Source of the DNA: Rhodocyclaceae bacterium
Lineage (GTDB): Bacteria > Pseudomonadota > Gammaproteobacteria > Burkholderiales > Rhodocyclaceae
NCBI GenBank assembly: GCA_018261935.1
Contig: JAGTRP010000011.1
Span: forward strand, 53,231 to 117,230
Direction of reading: 5' to 3'
Length of the DNA stretch: 64,000 nt
Shown: piece by piece, positions 59,451-64,000 of the stretch
How the letters are laid out: each line of letters begins with the position of its first letter
How positions within the stretch are numbered: position 1 is the stretch's first letter
Program-made: the position numbers and the translations under genes
The notes under the pieces: model-generated
What the model saw: the letters and a program-made list of their open reading frames with translations, nothing else
Told to the model about the DNA's origin: nothing
The model's database searches: none

Positions 59451-61187
59451 TCAGCGATCCACGTCCGCCATGACGAAGTCGATGCTGCCCAGGATGGCGA
59501 TCAGGTCGGCGATGAAGAGCCCGCGGCAGAGGAAGGGGATCATCTGCAGGTGCGGGAAGGAGGGGGTGCGGATGCGCACCCGGTAGGGCTGGGTGCCGCC
59601 GTCGCTGATCAGGTAGTAGCCGTTGCTGCCCTTGGTGGCCTCGACCCCGACGAAGGCTTCCCCGGCCGGGATGGCCGGGCCCCAGCTCACCCCGATGAAA
59701 TGGGCGATGAGGGTTTCGATATCCTGGAGGGTCTTCTCCTTCCGGGGCGGGGTGGTGAGCGGGTGGTCGGCCTTGTAGGGGCCTTCCGGCATGTTCTCCA
59801 GGCACTGGCGGACGATGCGCAGGCTCTGGCGCAGCTCCTCGGCCCGCACCAGGCAGCGGTCGTAGCAGTCGCCGTGGCTGCCCAGGGGAATCTCGAAGTC
59901 GAACTGGTCGTAGCCGCCGTAGGGCCGGCGCTTGCGGAAATCCCAGTCGTAGCCGGTGGCCCGCAGGTTGGGGCCGGTGACGCCCCACTCGATGGCCTCC
60001 GCCGGGCCGTAGGCGCCGATGTCCCGGGTGCGGTCCTTGACGATGGCGTTGTCGAGGACGAGGCGCTGGTATTCGTCCAGGCGGGGCGGCAGGTAGGCCA
60101 CAAAATCCCGCACCAGCCGGTCCCACCCCTGGGGCAGGTCCTGGGCCACCCCGCCGATGCGGAACCAGGAGGGGTGCATGCGGCCGCCGCAGATGGCCTC
60201 GACGATGTCGAACACCCGCTCCCGGTCGGTGAACATGTAGAACACCGGCGACAGGGCGCCCAGGTCCTGGGCGAAGGTGCCGTAGAACACCAGGTGGCTG
60301 GCGATGCGGAAGAGCTCGCAGAGCATGATGCGGATGACCCGCACCCGCTCCGGCACGACGATCCCCGCCAGCTTCTCCACCGCCATGACGTAGGGCAGGT
60401 TGTTCATCACCCCGCCCAGGTAGTCGATGCGGTCGGTGTAGGGGATGTAGGTGTGCCAGGTCTGGCGCTCCCCCATTTTCTCGGCCCCCCGGTGGTGGTA
60501 GCCGATGTCCGGCACCGCATCCACGATGCGCTCCCCGTCGAGTTGCAGCACGATGCGGAAGACGCCGTGGGTGCTGGGGTGGTTGGGCCCCAGGTTGAGG
60601 AAGATGAAGTCGGCGTCGGCGCTCTGGCGCTCCATCCCCCAGGCCGCCGGGTCGAAGCGCAGGGCCTCCTGCTCGGCGGCTTCCTTCTCCTCCGGCAGGC
60701 GGTAGGGCTCGACTTCGGTGGCTCGGGCGTAGTGGTCCTTCCGGAGGGGATGGCCCTCCCAGGTGGGGGGCATGAGAATGCGCCGCAGCCCCGGGTGGCC
60801 CTCGAAATCGACGCCGAACATGTCCCAGGCCTCCCGCTCGTACCAGTTGGCATTGGCCCACAGGGAGGTGACGCTGGGCAGGACTGGCGCGGCCCCCGGC
60901 AGGGGGACCTTGAGGCGGATGTCGTCGTTGCGCTCGAAGGAAAGCAGATGGTAGACGGCGGTGAAGTCGCTCTCCGGCGCGGCGGCGGGGCGCCGGGCCC
61001 GCTCCCGCTCGTCGATCACGGTGAGGTCGTAGAGCATGGCGTAGCCCTCCGCCTTCAGGGCTTGCAGCATGTCCACCAGGGCGGTCGGCCGCACCCACAG
61101 GGTGGGGATGTCGTCGGCTGTCGGCTGCCGGGCGAGGATGGCGTGGCTGAAGCGCTGGCCGAGTTCCTGGAGGGCTTCCGCCTGCAT
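59451..61187 (-). CDS. nuoCD: NADH-quinone oxidoreductase fused subunits C and D
   Basis: A single 578-residue protein: NuoC domain (about 1-165; [19 protein letters not shown]) continuous with NuoD (about 190-578; [53 protein letters not shown]). No internal stop or restart separates them. Fusion is typical of E. coli-type complex I, whereas most betaproteobacteria have separate nuoC and nuoD. NuoD contributes to the quinone site near cluster N2. Confidence 0.96.
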   Translation of the reverse strand: MQAEALQELGQRFSHAILARQPTADDIPTLWVRPTALVDMLQALKAEGYAMLYDLTVIDERERARRPAAAPESDFTAVYHLLSFERNDDIRLKVPLPGAAPVLPSVTSLWANANWYEREAWDMFGVDFEGHPGLRRILMPPTWEGHPLRKDHYARATEVEPYRLPEEKEAAEQEALRFDPAAWGMERQSADADFIFLNLGPNHPSTHGVFRIVLQLDGERIVDAVPDIGYHHRGAEKMGERQTWHTYIPYTDRIDYLGGVMNNLPYVMAVEKLAGIVVPERVRVIRIMLCELFRIASHLVFYGTFAQDLGALSPVFYMFTDRERVFDIVEAICGGRMHPSWFRIGGVAQDLPQGWDRLVRDFVAYLPPRLDEYQRLVLDNAIVKDRTRDIGAYGPAEAIEWGVTGPNLRATGYDWDFRKRRPYGGYDQFDFEIPLGSHGDCYDRCLVRAEELRQSLRIVRQCLENMPEGPYKADHPLTTPPRKEKTLQDIETLIAHFIGVSWGPAIPAGEAFVGVEATKGSNGYYLISDGGTQPYRVRIRTPSFPHLQMIPFLCRGLFIADLIAILGSIDFVMADVDR

Positions 61188-61201
61188 GCCGGTGGCCTCG
61201 C

Positions 61202-61831
61202 CTAGACCTGGTCCGGCCCGGGCAGGACATCCTGCCGGGATCGGGCCGCCTGTTTTTCATCGCGCCGGCTGGGGGGCTCCGGCCGCTCCACGCCCTGGGG
61301 GCCGATGCGCCAGCTCAGGGGGCGACGTTCCCGGCCGATGGCTTCCTGCAGCAGCATCAGACCCTCCAGGAAGGCGTCCGGCCGGGGCGGGCAGCCGGGC
61401 ACGTAGACGTCCACCGGCAGGATCTTGTCCACCCCCTGGACCACGCTGTAGATGTCGTACATGCCGCCCGAGTTGGCGCAGGAGCCCATGGAGATGACCC
61501 AGCGCGGCTCCAGCATCTGCTCGTAGAGGCGGCGCAGCACCGGCGCCATCTTCATGAACACGGTGCCGGAGACGACGATGAGGTCGGCTTCCCGGGGGGT
61601 GGCCCGGATCACCTCCGAGCCGAAGCGGGCGATGTCGTACTTGCTGGTGAAGCTGGTGGCCATCTCCACGTAGCAGCAGGAGAGGCCGAAGTTGTAGGGC
61701 CAGACGGAATTCTTGCGGCCCCAGGCGATGAGGTCCTGCAGCTTGGCGAGGAGGACGTTGCGGCGCATCGTCTCCTCCATGGCCGGGGGATCGCGCCCCG
61801 GTTGCCCGGCCCGTTCGATCTCATAGCGCAT
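61202..61831 (-). CDS. nuoB: NADH-quinone oxidoreductase subunit B
   Basis: A 209-residue subunit holding cluster N2: the adjacent cysteines in [11 protein letters not shown] plus GSCANSGG and [14 protein letters not shown]. The start [10 protein letters not shown] (61831) overlaps the nuoA stop by 11 bases and fits the E. coli N-terminus; a start at 61777 (MEETMRRN) is also possible. The C-terminal tail is polar and longer than usual. Confidence 0.95.
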   Translation of the reverse strand: MRYEIERAGQPGRDPPAMEETMRRNVLLAKLQDLIAWGRKNSVWPYNFGLSCCYVEMATSFTSKYDIARFGSEVIRATPREADLIVVSGTVFMKMAPVLRRLYEQMLEPRWVISMGSCANSGGMYDIYSVVQGVDKILPVDVYVPGCPPRPDAFLEGLMLLQEAIGRERRPLSWRIGPQGVERPEPPSRRDEKQAARSRQDVLPGPDQV

Positions 61832-62228
61832 CCGGGGCTCCTCCGCGCTTCCGCCGGGTTGGCCCCCAGTCCAGCCCGCCGTCGCGCCACAGGTAGATCA
61901 GGACCGCGGCCAGGATGGCGATGAAGACCAGCGCCTCGGCGAAGCCCTGCCAGCCGGCCTCCCGCAGGGCGATGGCCCAGGCGAAGAGGAAGACGGCCTC
62001 GAGATCGAAAATGACGAAGAACATGGCCACCAGGTAGAAGCCGATGCTGACGCGGAAATGCCCGAAGCCGAGGCCGACGACCCCCGATTCGAAGGGCTCC
62101 TCCAGGCGCCGCGCCGGCCGGCGGTCCCCCAGGAAATGGGAGGCGAGCATGAGGCCGGCGACCAGGAGCAGCACCAACAGGAAGTAGATGCCGAGCGGCC
62201 ACAGGGCCGGCGCGGACGGGGGGACCAT
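61821..62228 (-). CDS. nuoA: NADH-quinone oxidoreductase subunit A
   Basis: A 135-residue three-helix subunit with [20 protein letters not shown] and [24 protein letters not shown] 62228 follows GGAG at 10 bases; a TTG seven codons earlier is open but less likely. It is the first gene of nuoABCDEFGHIJKLMN-petA. Confidence 0.95.
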   Translation of the reverse strand: MVPPSAPALWPLGIYFLLVLLLVAGLMLASHFLGDRRPARRLEEPFESGVVGLGFGHFRVSIGFYLVAMFFVIFDLEAVFLFAWAIALREAGWQGFAEALVFIAILAAVLIYLWRDGGLDWGPTRRKRGGAPDAL

Positions 62229-62647
62229 GGTCCGGAAACTCCAATGCAAGGGCCGGGCACCGCAGGGGGCCTGGACCCAGGCCGGGATGCCTCACAGCCG
62301 AGACACTGGGGGCGGAGGGAATGTTCCCGGTCCGCCGGGCGGGTTGGGGGGAAGACAGTAGTTGCCCCGGCAGCCGACGGGTGGCGGTGTCGGAGGAAAC
62401 CGCTCCATGGCTGCAGTGGAGGCAGGTATCGGCCCAACGGGGGCCTCAGTTGCTGCCCCAGGCGGGAAAGCGACGCCTGGCTACCCGTAATTCTTGGTTA
62501 TTTCGCGTTGTGCGCCGCGTTCGGCCAGGAGCGGAACTTCGCAGTTGCTATGCATTTTCAATTGGGGCACGATGCGAGCGTAGCAGTTTTATATGGAAGG
62601 CATATATTATCCGCACTTATGATTCGCGATTCAGACCCTAATACGTT
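62229..62647. other. Intergenic region before nuoA
   Basis: A 419-bp gap divergent between nuoA (-) and a lipoprotein gene (+). It must carry the nuo promoter. The left half is GC-rich with several short dyads; the right half (from about 62500) turns AT-rich, with TTTTATATGG and CATATATTAT stretches near the lipoprotein start. I saw no convincing gene, tRNA or riboswitch in it. Confidence 0.6.
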
Positions 62648-63238
62648 ATGAGACAAATTCTCTTTGCTGCGTTGGCATTGGTAATGACTGGCTGTGCAAC
62701 AGGGCCACTTAATGAAACCGGTACTTTTCTTCCTCCGCTACACCGTCAGGCATTGGATCATGCCCAGCTCTGTTGTGCGTCCTACAAAGACATTCAGTAT
62801 GAGAAGCTGCAGCGCGGCGTCGAAATAAGCGCAGTGATTTCACCCTCCTCTCCTGCATTCGAGTTTGGCGGACAAAAGAGTTTTTTTGCTGCTTATGAGC
62901 TACCTACTGGGGCGAACCGGTTCCTAGTCGTGACTACGGTTCCTGTAAATATGGTTTGGAATCCCGCGGGTCATGTCATGGTTCCATCAGTTCAATTTGT
63001 TGACAGTGCGTACAGGTCTATCGAAATCATACTACCGCACTACGAGACTGATTCTGGTTGGCGGGGTTCTTGGGCAGAAGCCTTGGTGAAAGTCCCCAAC
63101 GATGCTAAGTACGCGATCTTAATTGATACTAAAGATGCGACAGGTCTATCGTGGCGAAGTAGCGATAGGGCTTCAAGATCGTTATTTGTTCGCAATGGGC
63201 CAACTGGGAAAATCAGCATAAAGACCTTAGGCGAATGA
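62648..63238 (+). CDS. Lipoprotein, MalM-like (tentative)
   Basis: A 196-residue lipoprotein with lipobox ALVMTGC (Cys16). The mature part is a beta-rich domain (FEFGGQKSFFAAYELP...FLVVTTVP...MVPSVQFVDSAYRS) recalling the N-terminal domain of maltose-operon protein MalM, but without MalM's C-terminal part; the match is from memory. Base composition is AT-richer than the rest of the window. No maltose genes are nearby. It is followed after 30 bases by a second lipoprotein gene. Confidence 0.65.
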   Translation: MRQILFAALALVMTGCATGPLNETGTFLPPLHRQALDHAQLCCASYKDIQYEKLQRGVEISAVISPSSPAFEFGGQKSFFAAYELPTGANRFLVVTTVPVNMVWNPAGHVMVPSVQFVDSAYRSIEIILPHYETDSGWRGSWAEALVKVPNDAKYAILIDTKDATGLSWRSSDRASRSLFVRNGPTGKISIKTLGE

Positions 63239-63268
63239 AATCTGAAAATCTTGACAGGCAGGACATTT

Positions 63269-63772
63269 ATGCACAAAGCCAGTCTGACCCTTACTTGTAT
63301 CTTTATTGCATCGCTCATGCACGGATGTGCAACTTATAAGCCAGTGCCTGATGGTTATGCGGGAGCAGTCGCAGTAATTTCAGATACGGGTTTTAGCGAA
63401 AACGGTTCCAAGGGCCAAGTATTTGTGCTCATGGAGGTGGATGGCAATCCCATTGAGAATAGTTTTGGCGCCAGCGCACGTGCAAGCTACGGCCAAGGCT
63501 TTGCCCTTACACCCAAATTTGTATCTCGACCGATACCGGCAAGACCGATGAAAGTGAAAATCAAGGCAGGCCATTCAACAGGAGCACCGATCCACGCTAT
63601 AGCAAGCCAGCTTGCAGGGACGTTTTTCTCCGTTGAAGGCATCACTGATTTCACTCCTCTTTCAGGAGGCGAGTATCTAGTTAAAGGTAATTTAACGAAG
63701 GAAGGTTCGGTTGTCTGGATTGAAGACGCGCGCACAGGACAGTTAATGACCGAAAAGTTGACCGGAAAATGA
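63269..63772 (+). CDS. Hypothetical lipoprotein
   Basis: A 167-residue protein with a signal and lipobox IASLMHGC (Cys about 20). The rest is predicted beta-rich with no recognised family. A TTG at 63251 would add six residues; ATG 63269 after GGCAGGA is preferred. It shares the AT-rich composition of the gene before it and is probably in the same operon. Confidence 0.65.
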   Translation: MHKASLTLTCIFIASLMHGCATYKPVPDGYAGAVAVISDTGFSENGSKGQVFVLMEVDGNPIENSFGASARASYGQGFALTPKFVSRPIPARPMKVKIKAGHSTGAPIHAIASQLAGTFFSVEGITDFTPLSGGEYLVKGNLTKEGSVVWIEDARTGQLMTEKLTGK

Positions 63773-63921
63773 AAGGTTAGCGTCCTGCTCGCACTAAGAG
63801 TTCCTCTGCCTTAATTCAACGTCTGCTTCCAGGAAAATCTTAGTTCCGCTTTGGGTCGAGCCGAGACGGCTAACTATTGCGCGTATCGCTACGTCCCCGA
63901 ACCCATACGATTCCACACAAC

Positions 63922-64000
63922 TCATAAAGCATGAGTTTTCTTCATGAACTCCATCCCCTGGACGAAATCCCTGATCCGCTGCATGCCGATCCAGAGGGAT
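63922..64000 (-). CDS. 3' end of an unidentified gene, perhaps a transposase
   Basis: Twenty-five codons enter from the right edge on the minus strand and end LWIGMQRIRDFVQGMEFMKK, then four more residues and a stop. The ending resembles C-termini of some IS4-type transposases, but the piece is too short to be sure. It would fit the AT-rich, accessory look of this end of the window. Confidence 0.3.
   Translation of the reverse strand, partial: SLWIGMQRIRDFVQGMEFMKKTHAL

Noticed and set aside
62290..62480. Possible riboswitch before the lipoprotein gene
   Set aside because: Several short dyads are present, but no cobalamin, TPP, FMN or other core motif could be matched.

Overview
The window reads as chromosome of a high-GC, facultatively autotrophic Gram-negative bacterium, most likely a betaproteobacterium near Rhodocyclales/Rhodocyclaceae. 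The clues are the LptD-SurA-PdxA-RsmA order, the DUF3422 and YggX proteins, PrlC, a form II RubisCO Calvin cluster with a CbbR regulator, and many ATGA-coupled operons. The taxonomic call is inference; there is no rRNA gene here. No tRNA, rRNA, CRISPR array or complete insertion sequence was seen.

Layout. 1-3.4 kb (+): end of lptD, then surA, pdxA and rsmA. 3.6-14.2 kb (-): acyl-CoA ligase, a small DUF2892 membrane protein with a Crp-type regulator, exonuclease III, a DUF4124/glutaredoxin protein, oligopeptidase A, purC, a DUF3422 protein and a divergent FeoB. 14.3-26.7 kb: Calvin-Benson-Bassham cluster. On the minus strand this runs cbbM-fbp-prk, terminator, tkt-gap-pgk-pyk-fba; cbbR is divergent from cbbM, and a second FBPase gene lies beyond it. 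26.8-34.7 kb: a four-PAS GGDEF/EAL protein, an inositol-phosphatase family protein, a thioredoxin-like protein, rsmE, a two-domain PPK2 (polyphosphate:AMP phosphotransferase) and argA.

34.7-44.2 kb is the most interesting region. A sensor kinase and a sigma54-activating response regulator face a porin-like outer-membrane protein and a small PstS-like periplasmic protein. Next comes an almost ideal sigma54 promoter (39614-39630) in front of a tightly packed set: thermostable-hemolysin family protein, AMP-dependent ligase/synthetase, haem-oxygenase-like (probably diiron) oxidase, short-chain dehydrogenase, exported TPR protein and a possible 47-residue membrane peptide. I read this as a two-component-controlled pathway that activates, oxidises and reduces a fatty-acid-like substrate. 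The product is unknown, and I know of no characterised system with this composition.

44.3-46.7 kb (-) holds an AT-richer four-gene lipoprotein operon (CsgG-like, small lipoprotein, DUF4810, DUF799/GNA1162-like). After yggX (+), 47.2-62.2 kb (-) is a complete nuoA-N operon with a fused nuoCD and a long NuoG carrying N7-type cysteines, a gamma-proteobacterial-type complex I. An orphan Rieske protein gene sits at its 3' end. 62.6-64.0 kb is AT-rich, with two lipoprotein genes and what may be the 3' end of another gene.

A repeat of about 100 bp with a 50-bp identical core occurs twice (3440-3541 and 25588-25687), each time between convergent genes.
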